A stretch of 59,136 bases of DNA from Phoronis ovalis (Eukaryota > Phoronida > Phoronidae). The position numbers were made by a program, and so were the translations under genes. Under the pieces are notes generated by a model. That model saw only the letters and a program-made list of their open reading frames with translations, made no database searches and was not told the DNA's origin. The DNA is taken from positions 1 through 59,136 of the forward strand of contig JAOXYB010011122.1 of assembly GCA_028565635.1 (NCBI GenBank). Direction: 5' to 3'. Positions 49,282-59,136 of the stretch are shown here, piece after piece. Numbering within the stretch: the stretch's first letter is position 1; every line of letters starts with the position of its first letter.

Positions 49282-49400
49282 TGATATACTCTCCTAGAAA
49301 TTTGGACTATACCAAGCACATTTCCTTTCTTTGTGGAGACGGTTAACCGTGTTGACGTTCCGGGATATTCCTCCGCGTAGATATTTGTTATCATAATTAT
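49177..49400 (-). promoter_or_regulatory. Probable E-protein promoter region
   Basis: CpG density rises locally (GTTGACGTTCCGGGATATTC, CTCCGCG near 49350-49380, and GGCGACCACGTTGCGAGCG just below 49160) compared with the AT-rich flanks, next to the candidate first exon. No TATA box was found. Confidence 0.4.
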
Positions 49401-51613
49401 TTCATCTAATCTAAACTGGCATTATAACTAAACTGTTTGCGTTAATAAGCGTGCTAAATTTTATTGCGAGGCAAAGATTTTGATTTATTTTGGTTTTGGT
49501 CACAAAAGTTTTAACTTTAAACAGTGGGCAAGAAAATAGTTCCCAAAGCATCTTTGTTTGCAGGCTGCTGGGATCAAGTCTAAATACATTGATAAGTTAA
49601 TAATTTGTAGGCCTCTGTTTGAGGCAGTCGAAACAGATCAAGTACTTCATATAAAACAAAATATCTACAAAAAATATATAAAAAGAAGTAAATAATCCAT
49701 ATTATACTTATAACATTCGAAATTTTTAGGGACTCATATTTAACAAGATTGATTTTTATTTTTAAAAAAACGTTTTTAAACAATCTCAAACATATCATCT
49801 CCGGGACCCTGGCCGGGACCATCCCTTACTCCTTCGGCCCGGAAGAGTGCACTTAGTGTACATTACCTAACGTGGCGTGCCGCCCGGAACAGTCACACTT
49901 TCATCCTTCGCTGTATAAATATGGGTCACAAATTGATCCATTCCAATATTTTTGGTGGTTGTTTTGGGTAGAATTTTTCTTTTTTGATTATAGTAAATTT
50001 TAATAGTGCGGCATTGCAGAAAGTCTGGCATATGCTGATTCAGATATACCGTCATGTCAGTAGGTAGGTGTGCTCGTTACCAAAATAGGATAGGTACCAT
50101 TTTCAAGGGTGGTCTTGTTTAGAGGTGCCACTTGTTTTTTTTTCAAACCATTCACGAGCACATCCACTTTATATCTGAGTGCTGACCCGGGAGCTAACTT
50201 TTGATCCCAGTTCAAAATTTTAATACTATTTTCTGTGATTGCTCAACAATCGACTGTCAATACACATCGAATCTATCTACTCCAGGTAATGGTATTTTTA
50301 AGTATAAATATGGGTCTATTTTTTAGAGTTACCTAGGGGATATAAACATTGTCAGGATTTTTGAGGTCGACTAATTAATTAGACAGATTAGAAAATGGGC
50401 AAATCTAATGCTGGGATTCTATGGATTTCTTTCATGAATTTAAAAGCATAGACAACTGGTGAACATGCAAAATTGATTACAATTTATTATTTTGATACAA
50501 TTAATTCTGTAAACTTCTTCGGTTTGTATCTCTGTTATTTTGCGTCTTTGATAATGAAGCTGATAAGAATGAAAAATATCCTGATACCCACACAATGCAT
50601 GAAATTTCTTAAAGCACGATGATTTTACGTAAGAAAGAAGAAGTTAATTGATTTTTTATCCTCTCTTTTTATTCACCAAGTATACATGAAGCGATAAGAT
50701 ATACTTGCACGCCATCTGGTGGTAAGCTTCCCAAAGCTAATTTAAGACATTTTAAATATACACCATTTACGAAGCCCTCTGAGTACAGCACAAATAAAGT
50801 ACAGAAATATTTTGCATCTATCCCAAAGGTCATTGTTTGCGCATTTATAATAAAAATATCAGTTACAAGTCATACACAATTAAAATATAATAAGCAAACA
50901 AATTGTGGTAAAGATTATTCCCAAGATACATTAGTTTAATGTACTAAATTGAAGATTAAGTAAAAGTAAATAATGACGGTCAGTGGTTGACATGTTTTAA
51001 GTTTTTTTTGTCTCATGAAAAGTTGATTATTCGTGATATTTACTTTCAGTTTAATGTACACAACAAAATTATTACGCCTCTTGCACAAATGTCAAAAAGT
51101 CCTTCAAGTATAGCAGTCCTGGTGGTGATTATAGAAAGCAATCTGTGTGTGATTATCATGGTACAAGTATCCCTTGTTCCCACTGCAGACAGGTTGTAAA
51201 CATTATGATAGCTATTAACATGACTTTGATATCATACATTTTGTTTACTTTGATTGTTTTGTAGCACAATTAGTTCAGCTCAGTTCATTAAGTTTTAACT
51301 CACTATAAACCACTTCAGAAATCATTTTGTTACATTTTTTATAATTATTGACCAGTGAAAAAGAACAATCAATCATACAATAAATAAGCTGATATCTTTG
51401 AAAATATGATCTCAGTATTCACTTCATTATGAAGATCAAAAAAATAGGCATCATTATAGTATCTTGTATTTCTTCACGATTTGCAGTAGCCTCAATGATT
51501 TGTTTCTGTAACCTTCACTTGGTGTCACTGCCACTCAGGGAATAAACAAGAATTTCAGGTAATAAGAGATTCCAGCAGGCTAATAAATGTTCATACATTC
51601 CTACCCACACGTA

Positions 51614-51914
51614 TCTATACTACTAAATCTCGAGTGTCCGTCTGTCCGTCTGTCTGTCTGTCACTCTTTCCATCAAATATCTTCAAAACTATTACATGCA
51701 GAATCATGATCTTTTCACACATCGTAGGTATCGACGATGGCTCGGGTTCCTCAAATTTTGGGGTCAATCTGTATCATATTTAATGGGGCATTTTTGAAAC
51801 AAACTCTTGCATCATTATTTTTTGCCTGTGAGAGTCACGTGAACATGTCTGAACTCGGCCTTAGGTGACCTACATCTCTATCGAGATCTGTGGTTTACCA
51901 CGGGTGCCGTCTAG
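51614..51914 (+). mobile_element. Non-autonomous Helitron, 301 bases
   Basis: The element starts TCTATACTACTAAA and ends CTAG, inserted between A and T, the hallmarks of Helitrons (5' TC, 3' CTRR, A/T target). A stem-loop GTGGT-TT-ACCAC at 51890-51901 lies nine bases before the 3' end. CCGTCTGTCCGTCTGTCTGT sits near the 5' end. There is no coding capacity. Confidence 0.85.
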
Positions 51915-51936
51915 TATATATATATATATATATATA
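51915..51936. repeat. (TA)11 microsatellite
   Basis: A TA run abuts the Helitron 3' end directly, consistent with insertion into, or expansion at, an AT-rich target. Confidence 0.95.
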
Positions 51937-52555
51937 TACATATGCATATGCAAGGCTTTAGTTGCTAAATAAATTAGTATTATAGATAGGTAGTGCACTA
52001 GACTAGTAGCACATAACAATCCATAGAAAACATAACAGAAGATCAGACTAGTCATTTCTCAAAGTATTTTAAAAGCCTAGATTCTCACATCTTATCAGCC
52101 AAACTTAAAAAACACTCAGATTTTTGAAAACTTGTGTGTAACTCAGAACATTTAAAACATTTCGCAGCTGTTGCTGTGAGATTCTTGCAAAGCAGAAATC
52201 ACCATTTCACATAATCTGCGAAACTTATACATTCCTAAGCACTAGCAAATTGTTGACTAGGAGACACATCTTTGATACTGTATAACAAAAGCTAAAAAAA
52301 GTCCTATTCTATAGTCAAGCACAATTCACTAAATCAAAATGGCATCTATACCACTAGATATATTACATTTATGTACACATTATAAAAACACATTGTTGCA
52401 TAAAAAATGAAATAAGGTCTGATGACTGCAGTTATCTAGGACAAGCATAAAACAATCACATATGTGGATCAAATGTTCATCACTGGGGGTAGGTAAAACT
52501 TTTCCAATTGATATCATTATAAAACGGCAATTCAGTAGCAACTTGCAATTACTCA

Positions 52556-52561
52556 TTTAAT
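52556..52561 (-). terminator. Possible tropomodulin polyadenylation signal
   Basis: ATTAAA on the minus strand lies about 105 bases past the tropomodulin stop codon. This is the common variant hexamer. It is called from sequence and position only. Confidence 0.3.
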
Positions 52562-52666
52562 GTGCATTCAAATAGGGATCCAAATTCGAAGCACGCTTTG
52601 TTAAAATAACAAAACCATATAAAATGCAAGTGATATTATTCCTGTAAGTCTTTCAATCTTCAGTAT

Positions 52667-52695
52667 CTATTTCTCGCCAACCCGGTCTTTCCTCA
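52667..52695 (-). CDS. TMOD: Tropomodulin exon 9 (stop)
   Basis: Coding part of 29 bases from acceptor tttttcag to TAG. It completes the Val of VRKDRVGEK. This matches vertebrate NNNDLVRKRRLADL but ends about 14-18 residues sooner. The alternative frame through the same exon does not fit the phase. Confidence 0.9.
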
Positions 52696-55600
52696 CTGAA
52701 AAATCAACATTGGGATATATACAAGTTTTAAATGAAGCAAACTTAAATCAAAAACTTTGTTCTCACAACAAAAAACACAGTATCAAAATTATGTAAGAAA
52801 TTTAAAATAGTTCTTCATGTACATCAAATTAAAATACAGATACCGTATTTCTTTTGAATAATGAAAGTAAAAATAGTAGTACGTACAGTATTGTAGTGAA
52901 AATAATTTTTTCTGTACTGACCAACTCATTTTTATAATCATTACTAATCTGTGCTCAGACTGTATTCTGCTTAATATTATTGTAATATCATTATTACATT
53001 ATATTCAGCTCTGGCTGTATGCTATTACACATATGACCAGAAAAATACTGTGGGTGAAGATAATGATTGCTTATTTTTGACAAAGTACAACTGAATTAGT
53101 TTTGAAGCAAATGTTACAGTTTTACCAGTCAGCATTACCTGAATCATAATTTTTCTTAATATGATCTGTCACCCTAATACGAGCATTTGCAGTCTCAAAA
53201 GACAGACCAAGTTTGTTAATTGAAGTATTTTCTTCAACGAGTTTTGCAATTCCCATTTCCGTTTTCACTCCAAGAACAGCTGGTTTCTGGAAAGAAAATA
53301 AACGAACGTGTTATCCATTTTGTCTCTTCCTCTTGTTCTGAAAGACCGATCAGCAAGTGAAATTTCTCTAAACAGCCAGTTTAAAGAAAGTGGTCAGTCC
53401 AACCATTTCTTTCTTGAGTGAATATCAAAACACTCTTGTAGCATATAATATGTATTAGATGAAAAAATCTAACTATCATTTGTATGATAGCCTTTCCTTC
53501 ACCTTTTTTGATTTGAAAAAGTTGCTCTATTTTGCTACCATATAATGATATCATTTTTCAGTAGCATCAACATATTGAATGAGCAGAAATTATGATAAAC
53601 ATAAGACAAATTTTCTTCTGCTTACCTGGTTCGCAAGACTAATCTCAGTAACACTCTGATTTACATTCACAGCTGTAAGTAGTTCAAGGATGGCCTCACC
53701 AGAGATGAAGTTTGAATCAAGCACCAAAGTTTTCAGAGTTTTGTTCACCTTGAGTGATGCAGCCAGTTTCTGTGAGACAAGAAAAGATGCTCACGTCACA
53801 CCAGTGCATTAAAGGTGTCTTTATGCATTTACAGATTATCAACAATGAAAAAGCATTCAGTATTGTACTGCCATTACAAGAAAGCAAACCACTGTAATAG
53901 CAACATGCCATTGTAACAAATACACAAGTATCAGTTCTATAACTTCAAGTTAAAAATTGTAATTTATACATAATTTGTTACACAAACTCATTACCCACAA
54001 TAAACCCTAATTTAACCAATCAACACGTACTTTCCTAATTACAAGTCACCATTTTACTCATATGCCATCTTCATAGATAGCAGTATATTGTTTATAAGGA
54101 TAACGGCATTCCATTGTATGTGAATATAAATACAGTTTCCTATGTACAAGCCAAATTTCATTTATAACAGCCTTAAACTATATACAAAGGTAACTACCAA
54201 GAAAGTTAAATTATGCAGTTAACTTATGTCCCATTAGTGCATAATTTATAATACGTCAACCTGTACGTTGGCCACCTACTCCTACAGACCAGTTTATTTC
54301 TCTTTTGGGTGGCCCTTATAAGCAGGTTTGAATATATTTAATTTTAAATTTTATTCAAGCTAATTGAAAAGGTTTTGTTAATTATTAATCTGTGGTACAA
54401 GCAAAATTAAATTCTAGAGAATACAAAATTACAGTCAGCCAGTTACTGTCTCAGATGGGTTCTGAGGTTCAATCAAACTCCACTTAAACCTCTTTCAAAA
54501 AAAAATTATAATCAAACCCTCCAACCTGTCCCCTAATAAAATTACTATTTTTTACAATGTGAATGGCTACATATCATTATGGTAAACAACAGTCTTACCC
54601 TGGCTACTTTATCATTTGCAGCTGTGTTTGCCATGTGTAGGGCTTCCAAATTTGTGTTGTCCTTCACTGATTCAGCAATTATACAAAGTCTTTCTATTGA
54701 AATATTCTGAAACAATAGAAAAAATATATTAAAAATAAGATCAATTGAAAAACACATGAAACATGTAGACCTTTTTAATGAATAAATACTAGCTTGTTCC
54801 ATATTGCAAGTTAGAAGTAACTTAACAAATAAAACTGTATGCAGTCATTTCAATTTTGAAAATGTTGGTGTCTGAAAAATTGTATAATGATAATCACAAA
54901 TCATAATTTGAAGCAAGCACAGCAGAATGATCATATGAAATATATAATGAATATTACCTTCAATAGTTTGAACAAAAATCAAACAAAAGCATTGTTATGA
55001 TGAAAAAAAGAATTATCCGTGATGTAATGGCTTTACATGTAATAAAATTACAGATTTACTTTATAAAAAGTTTGTGGTCTGTGCAATGAACCTGCAGCCA
55101 TAGGCAAAAAGTTATGTAAGAAGACAGTTTAAATCACCTCAAGGTTAGAAATGTTATCAAAGCAGAGAATTCAAAGCTAACAAAAGAAAGACAATGTTAT
55201 AACTGTTATATAGGTTACTTAATAACCTCTCCCATCATGTGAAAAAGTTTTTTGTAATGCATACATAAAATACTCACATCTGTATTAAACTGTAAACCAA
55301 AAAAAATCTTTAAATAACTGAATTCACTAAAGCAAGTAAAGGCTCTATCATTTTTGGATTTCATATGTTTATGCATAAACATATCAAGACAGTACATAAT
55401 CATCATTTGTTTGGTGTATTAGTTGTGCAAAATATTCTTAAAATTCTACAATAAATTCTCAAAGAAATGCTCCGAAGACCATAACTAGTAGACCAAGCCC
55501 TGTTTTGATACCTGTGATTGATCACATACAGTGTTTATCTGAAACTCTAATACACAATATCATACCACTTTTAGTTGTACAGGGGAGGGGAAGGCACTTT

Positions 55601-57106
55601 TTAGATGACTCCACCTCCCATAATATTTAATATTACATACTCTTATTACATATTCTTGAATTGATTAGAAACTCATCATGTAAAAGAATGAAGATGTAGA
55701 CTAAAAAATTGTGTACCTTAATGTTGTTCAAGTTAAGTTCTTTGAGTTTGGAGTCATTTGATTTGAGCTTTTCCATTGCATCTTCAACATCTGTAGTATT
55801 TGGTGGCTCATTTGGTAATGCCTTTAAAAGTTCAGCTTTAGCAGCAGCTACAAAAAACAGTTGTTGACATGTGTAATTGTTATATTTAAACATTAACGTA
55901 ATGAACATTTTACTCAGTTTAAAATTTTAATTAATGTTATTTTTGTCTAAAGCGATATTACTAGATATAGTCAACCAAAAAAATGGACATAAAAATTGAT
56001 TCATTCCAGATGTCTTGAACGCACATAACTATTTGGTGGCTAAAAAAAGACTTACCATGAAAACCCCCAGCACTCTGATGCTCTTCTGTGCTGTAAGCAT
56101 TGTGATATTGCACTTGGTTTAAAATACCAGTAAACCCAAGGATGGCTGAAACACAAAATTTTCAAAACAACTACACTAATTTAATCAAATAAGTTATTAT
56201 GCACTAATTTTCTCCAACAACTGACATTCATGACTGCATTCTCTGCTAGATGATGCGAACTATTCAGTGTAAAATGTTTGCCGTTGCTTTAGTAACACAA
56301 TCAAATTCCAACTGCTCAGTATATAAAAGGAAATGCATTTGACAGCAGTTTAGAGATCTGGTAACTGCCTTACCTGCTAAATCCACAAGATCTTCCTCAG
56401 ATGCATCCTGTAAGACCTCGTCCCACTCGGTTTCAATATCTTCATCCATAACAGGCTCTGGTGTCTTTTCTTTAGGTTTAAATACCTTACCTTTAAGTAA
56501 ATATTGGCAAAACCATGAGAGTATAATCAGTAGAAACTTTATCTGAGATTTTTTAAACATGGGCTATTACCTATTTTTTTGTCTTGTTCATGACCACAAT
56601 TTCACTTTGAGGGGCTACTGTGACATTATTTAACTAAAGTACACTTCAGTCATTTATAACAGAATACCTCTTATTTCTTTTATGTAAGGTTTATTTTGTT
56701 CCCAGTCTTTTTCTTCTCTTGCTTTCTTTTCCAAATAAGCAATAAGACGATCCCTGTCAAAAGGTCCAGTGGGAGTTTTTGTTGTCTGTGGTTTCATTCT
56801 ATCTGACGCAGGTAACGTAGAATTCTGAAACATATTCAGTTTTTACTAAGTACACTCTTTCACCACATATGAAGTGCTAAATTCAAAATCATAGCAACAA
56901 TATGCATCTGAGGCTCAAGTTAAAATAGCAATGGTCCTGGACTATACTGTGTAAATATTGCATCTTAAACTTAAGAAACTTACGTCGGGATCCAGATCTA
57001 AATTCAGTTCCTCCATCTCCTCTGGAGTCAACTTAGCCAGAAGTTCATCAATGTCTAAGTCTTCATATTGCTTAAGGTTCTTCGCCCACGGAATTTCCAC
57101 ACTCAT
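52667..57106 (-). CDS. TMOD: Tropomodulin, whole gene (9 coding exons, 348 aa)
   Basis: Tropomodulin caps the pointed end of actin filaments together with tropomyosin, stabilising thin filaments and the membrane skeleton. The chained exons give 348 residues against about 351-359 in vertebrate tropomodulins. Seen: N-terminal tropomyosin-binding helix (residues 1-35, YEDLDIDELLAKLTPEEMEE); first actin-binding segment with TKTPTGPFDRDRLIAYLEKK (about 57-76); second tropomyosin-binding helix with DAILGF-type DLAAILGFTGILNQVQY (about 129-145); then a leucine-rich repeat domain (about 163-335) with TTDVEDAMEKLKSNDSKLKE, LNLNNIKNI and LVLDSNFISGEA; and a C-terminal helix ending NYDSVRKDRVGEK. The lack of a proline-rich insert and WH2 domain excludes leiomodin. 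All phases agree. Confidence 0.96.
53139..53286 (-). CDS. TMOD: Tropomodulin exon 8
   Basis: The exon is 148 bases, phase 0 to phase 1. It encodes KPAVLGVKTEMGIAKLVEEN, TSINKLGLSFETANARIRVT and DHIKKNYDS: the last leucine-rich repeat and start of the C-terminal helix, equivalent to vertebrate [24 protein letters not shown]. Confidence 0.95.
53626..53769 (-). CDS. TMOD: Tropomodulin exon 7
   Basis: The exon is 144 bases, phase 0 at both ends. It encodes KLAASLKVNKTLKTLVLDSN, FISGEAILELLTAVNVNQSV and TEISLANQ. ESNFISG in vertebrates appears here as DSNFISG. The 144-base length is the same as exons of this region in vertebrate genes. Confidence 0.96.
54599..54706 (-). CDS. TMOD: Tropomodulin exon 6
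   Basis: The exon is 108 bases, phase 0 at both ends. It encodes NISIERLCIIAESVKDNTNL and EALHMANTAANDKVAR, one leucine-rich repeat; ANTAAND corresponds to vertebrate VGTRSND. Confidence 0.95.
55717..55847 (-). CDS. TMOD: Tropomodulin exon 5
   Basis: The exon is 131 bases, two leading bases completing Ala, ending in phase 0 at GTACAC. It encodes AAKAELLKALPNEPPNTTDV, EDAMEKLKSNDSKLKELNLN and NIK, the start of the leucine-rich repeat domain (vertebrate [28 protein letters not shown]). Confidence 0.97.
56056..56145 (-). CDS. TMOD: Tropomodulin exon 4
   Basis: The exon is 90 bases with phase 1 at both ends. It encodes ILGFTGILNQVQYHNAYSTE then EHQSAGGFH, the end of the second tropomyosin-binding site and the linker to the repeats. 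It is symmetric and could be skipped in frame. Confidence 0.93.
56374..56490 (-). CDS. TMOD: Tropomodulin exon 3
   Basis: The exon is 117 bases with phase 1 at both ends, from acceptor ttacttaaag. It encodes KVFKPKEKTPEPVMDEDIET then EWDEVLQDASEEDLVDLA. KVFKPKEK equals vertebrate KVWVPKQK; the acidic stretch and ASEEDLVDLA equal ASDAELCDIA. Confidence 0.96.
56668..56824 (-). CDS. TMOD: Tropomodulin exon 2
   Basis: The exon is 157 bases, phase 0 to phase 1. It encodes NSTLPASDRMKPQTTKTPTG, PFDRDRLIAYLEKKAREEKD and WEQNKPYIKEIR, including the TPTGPF actin-binding segment diagnostic for the family. Confidence 0.97.
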
Positions 57107-57120
57107 GATGATGGCGTTGT
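56984..57120 (-). CDS. TMOD: Tropomodulin exon 1 (start codon)
   Basis: ATG at 57104-57106 starts MSVEIPWAKNLKQYEDLDID then ELLAKLTPEEMEELNLDLDP and Asp, ending in phase 0 at GTAAGT. The exon begins at 57120 after an attttcag acceptor, so a noncoding exon lies upstream. The N-terminal helix is the tropomyosin-binding site. Confidence 0.95.
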
Positions 57121-58300
57121 CTGAAAATTATATCATATAAAACGTGATAAAAATAATGTAGCAAGAACATTTTAACACAGATGCTTAGCACCCCGGCTCA
57201 GCATCCAGCTGAGCACTTCACTGCATCCCAATTCTTCTTTCCTTACCATCCTGCTTTTTACTTCTTCAAGTTTATAATTTTTTTCCCATTTTTGTGTGGA
57301 GTGCATAGGAGCTTTTTGCAATATAGAAGTTTGACAAATGTTCCACCCTATTTTTAAACACTGAAAGGAGAACACTGTTCAACAATTTTCACTTGACATA
57401 TGATTTTAAGATTATATGCTCAATTCCAAATAAAACAATTTAGTCTGTAATAGGTGTCAAAGAAAAACGTTTACATCAAAAATGAAGAACAAATCAACTA
57501 TGGATCAATCTTTACTTCTGTTGTATATGGTTAAATGATGGAAATGCAAGTAATGCTGGAGTAAGAGCAGTGGGCTAAAACCAACAAAGATTCTGTTTGC
57601 TTTCTTATTAAACTTATAATTCTTAGTTCAACATGTCAAGCATGACCAGCAAACATGTTAAAAAACTTCAAACTCCTTAAAAATGTCTAGGAATAGAATT
57701 TTGCATGATACAAATAACAAAACAAAAGTGAAATTTACACAATTTATCTTTAAAACAAATAATAATACAAGTGATCATACAATAAATAAACATGGTTTGC
57801 AAACAAAGCATGTCCATGTTCAAGTTTACCAAAGTTATTATAATGCTTCAACATTCCTCTTGTTTGACCCAAAATGAGTTCAGAAGCTAATATATTACAT
57901 TAGAGTATGTGACATGATCATTTTTATAGCAAAGCTAGAATTCAACCAATATACAATATACAGGAATACATGTAGCACCCAAGGATTTTGCATAATTTAC
58001 TGGCATTTATAAAGGATAAAAGAATATCAAAAGCCAAAAATATGAAAAATCATATTCTGCAGATTTTTTTATTTTTATTGCAAATTTATTTATGTTATTA
58101 TAAATACATACAGTTTGTAAATGCAAGCAGCAGTAGATACAACAAGTTTGGCATATGCATAATGATGTTCTTTTAAAGCAGAATTAAAATAAATTAACAT
58201 ATTGTACTCTTTTTGCACTAAATATCTTCAAATATAACAAATAAAAAGTATGATAAAGTGTTACTTCATTTTATAGTCTCATATCGCAAAAACTCGTTTA
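57121..58300. other. Tropomodulin upstream intron or flank
   Basis: The untranslated first exon of tropomodulin should lie here or further right, but I cannot identify it. AT-rich sequence without a convincing gene. Confidence 0.4.
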
Positions 58301-58444
58301 AAAAGTTGTTGTGATTTTCGGGTATTTCCGTGAGTTCGTACTCGTGTTCGGAATCGGCATTGTATACGTCACAACATGAACCCCATTACGGTTTTTGTGC
58401 AACACACCGTGTCATACCGCTCTGAACTCAATAGAAATTTTAAT

Positions 58445-58669
58445 ATGCCTAGAATCGTCGCTCGCTGATGTGTGACCAGCGGGTGTAGCAACACTAACAA
58501 GGACAACGTTAGTGTTCACAATTTTCCGAAAGAGCAGAAAGGGAGGCAGAAGTGGGTTAAATTTGTGCCAGCTGGGACTAATATAACTAAGAAGAGAGCA
58601 TAGTTCACAGCAGCGTCATCCAGCGTGCTGTGCTCGGCGCACTTCTTACCCACAGGGGACTGGTGCTAA
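58445..58669 (+). pseudogene. Broken THAP-domain sequence
   Basis: The frame starting MPRIVAR has a TGA at 58466, then CVTSGCSNTNKDNVSVHNFP and KEQKGRQKWVKFVPAGTN, a TAG at 58601, then SSSVLCSAHFLPTGDW and TAA. The spacing C-x4-C, HNFP, KWV and C-x2-H (CSAH) is the C2CH zinc-finger pattern of THAP domains, which bind DNA in P-element transposase and in host THAP proteins. Two internal stops make it non-functional as a single exon. No other transposase domain is visible. Confidence 0.8.
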
Positions 58670-58796
58670 AAAAATATAAAACGAATAAAAAATATGAAAT
58701 GCATCAAATAAGTATATTTCCACTGCTGTCGTTTAGGACAATTTATGAGTTTGTTGTTGAATATTGCGTATGTCTGTGCTGGGACTACGGTAATTC

Positions 58797-59135
58797 TTCT
58801 CAAATTCGTACAAAAAAAAACTATTATTTTTTTCTAATTTTGGGGGTGTACGAAATTTGGGAAATACAAAATTCTCCGAAAATATGGGTGTACGAACTCT
58901 CGGAAACTATAATAAATGCGGAAAGGGGGTGTACGAATATGGGAATTCCGGAAAAATATCGTAGATGATCGTAAATCGGGGTCAAACACTAGCTACCAGT
59001 ACGGCAGTGCGAGAACCTGAAAAGAAGTCATCGTATTTTGGACATGCTTCTGAGAATGCATAGATTTAAATTCCGTATCAGAGTTCATAAAATACAAAAT
59101 ATCGACGGAAATTTAACTTTGTACGAATTTGAGAA
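58797..59135. repeat. 16-base perfect inverted repeat pair
   Basis: TTCTCAAATTCGTACA at 58797-58812 is the exact reverse complement of TGTACGAATTTGAGAA at 59120-59135. Between them are three direct copies of a GGGTGTACGAA..GGGAA-like unit about 40 bases apart (58847, 58886, 58926). Confidence 0.9.
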
Positions 59136-59136
59136 A

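Larger units (their letters stand above)
49401..52666. other. Intergenic region between the E-protein gene and tropomodulin
   Basis: It contains a Helitron (51614-51914), a TA repeat, and a GC-richer patch at 49800-49920 with repeated CCGGGACC. A minus-strand open frame at 49867-50055 starts MTVYLNQHMPDFLQ; I could not assign it. Tropomodulin's 3' UTR lies at the right end. Confidence 0.5.
58312..59136 (+). mobile_element. Remnant of a THAP-domain transposon or repeat block
   Basis: A broken THAP-domain reading frame (58445-58669) is bracketed by copies of one motif in opposite orientations. TTCGTAC-type copies occur at 58325-58341 and 58797-58812 on the left; GTACGAA-type copies at 58852, 58890, 58931 and 59120-59135 on the right. 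This fits the end structure of a DNA transposon whose transposase carries a THAP domain. The right edge may be cut by the window. Confidence 0.5.

Noticed and set aside
49867..50055. Minus-strand open frame starting MTVYLNQHMPDFLQ, considered as a channel or transposase fragment
   Set aside because: A weak resemblance to HCN channel linkers did not extend beyond a few residues, and there is a stop shortly upstream and no splice context.
52667..52695. Alternative last-exon reading of tropomodulin ending PGWREIDTED
   Set aside because: It looks protein-like but is out of phase with exon 8. The in-phase reading VRKDRVGEK matches the vertebrate VRKRRL segment.
57172..57375. Minus-strand open frame upstream of tropomodulin, tested as a 5' coding exon
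   Set aside because: Tropomodulin already has a family-typical start at 57106, and this reading does not connect in phase or similarity.
1..59136. Prokaryotic-style features (operons, ribosome binding sites, CRISPR arrays) and tRNA or rRNA genes
   Set aside because: The genes are intron-rich metazoan genes. No regularly spaced repeats or structured RNA genes were recognised.

Overview
The window is animal nuclear DNA: AT-rich, with small exons, GT-AG introns from about 240 bases to 12 kb, and decayed transposable elements. The genes are metazoan, and the repeat mix (a LINE, a Helitron, a Harbinger-type MITE, a THAP-domain remnant) suggests an invertebrate. I cannot name the species or phylum from sequence alone.

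Three protein genes lie head-to-tail on the minus strand, so transcription runs from high to low coordinates. Tropomodulin (about 52.67-57.12 kb) appears complete: nine coding exons, 348 residues. A class I bHLH E-protein (the TCF3/TCF4/TCF12/daughterless family) spans 6.10-47.39 kb, with a possible upstream first exon at 49.18 kb. I could chain its exons in unbroken phase from an N-terminal AD1 motif to the stop. The 5' end of the mitochondrial 3-methylcrotonyl-CoA carboxylase beta subunit gene (MCCC2), three exons at 0.77-3.96 kb, runs off the left edge.

The most interesting part is the architecture of the E-protein gene. It has two alternative second halves of the bHLH domain (7541-7686 and 7930-8075), equal in length and phase and 75% identical. 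Each is 146 bases, so including both would break the frame. The arrangement resembles vertebrate E12/E47. A second duplicated exon pair (14019-14078 and 13419-13601) encodes the conserved helix containing AIHVLR; the first 16 residues are identical although 11 of 16 codons differ, all synonymously. The rest of the activation region is built of exon pairs or single exons that start and end in phase 0.

Non-genic content: 3' UTR and intergenic sequence at 4-6 kb; long introns at 18.3-26.1, 26.8-30.2 and 32.6-44.6 kb holding only repeats that I can recognise; an intergenic region at 49.3-52.6 kb with a 301-base Helitron; and, upstream of tropomodulin, a broken THAP-domain sequence with inverted repeats at 58.3-59.1 kb. 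No tRNA, rRNA, CRISPR or prokaryotic features were seen.
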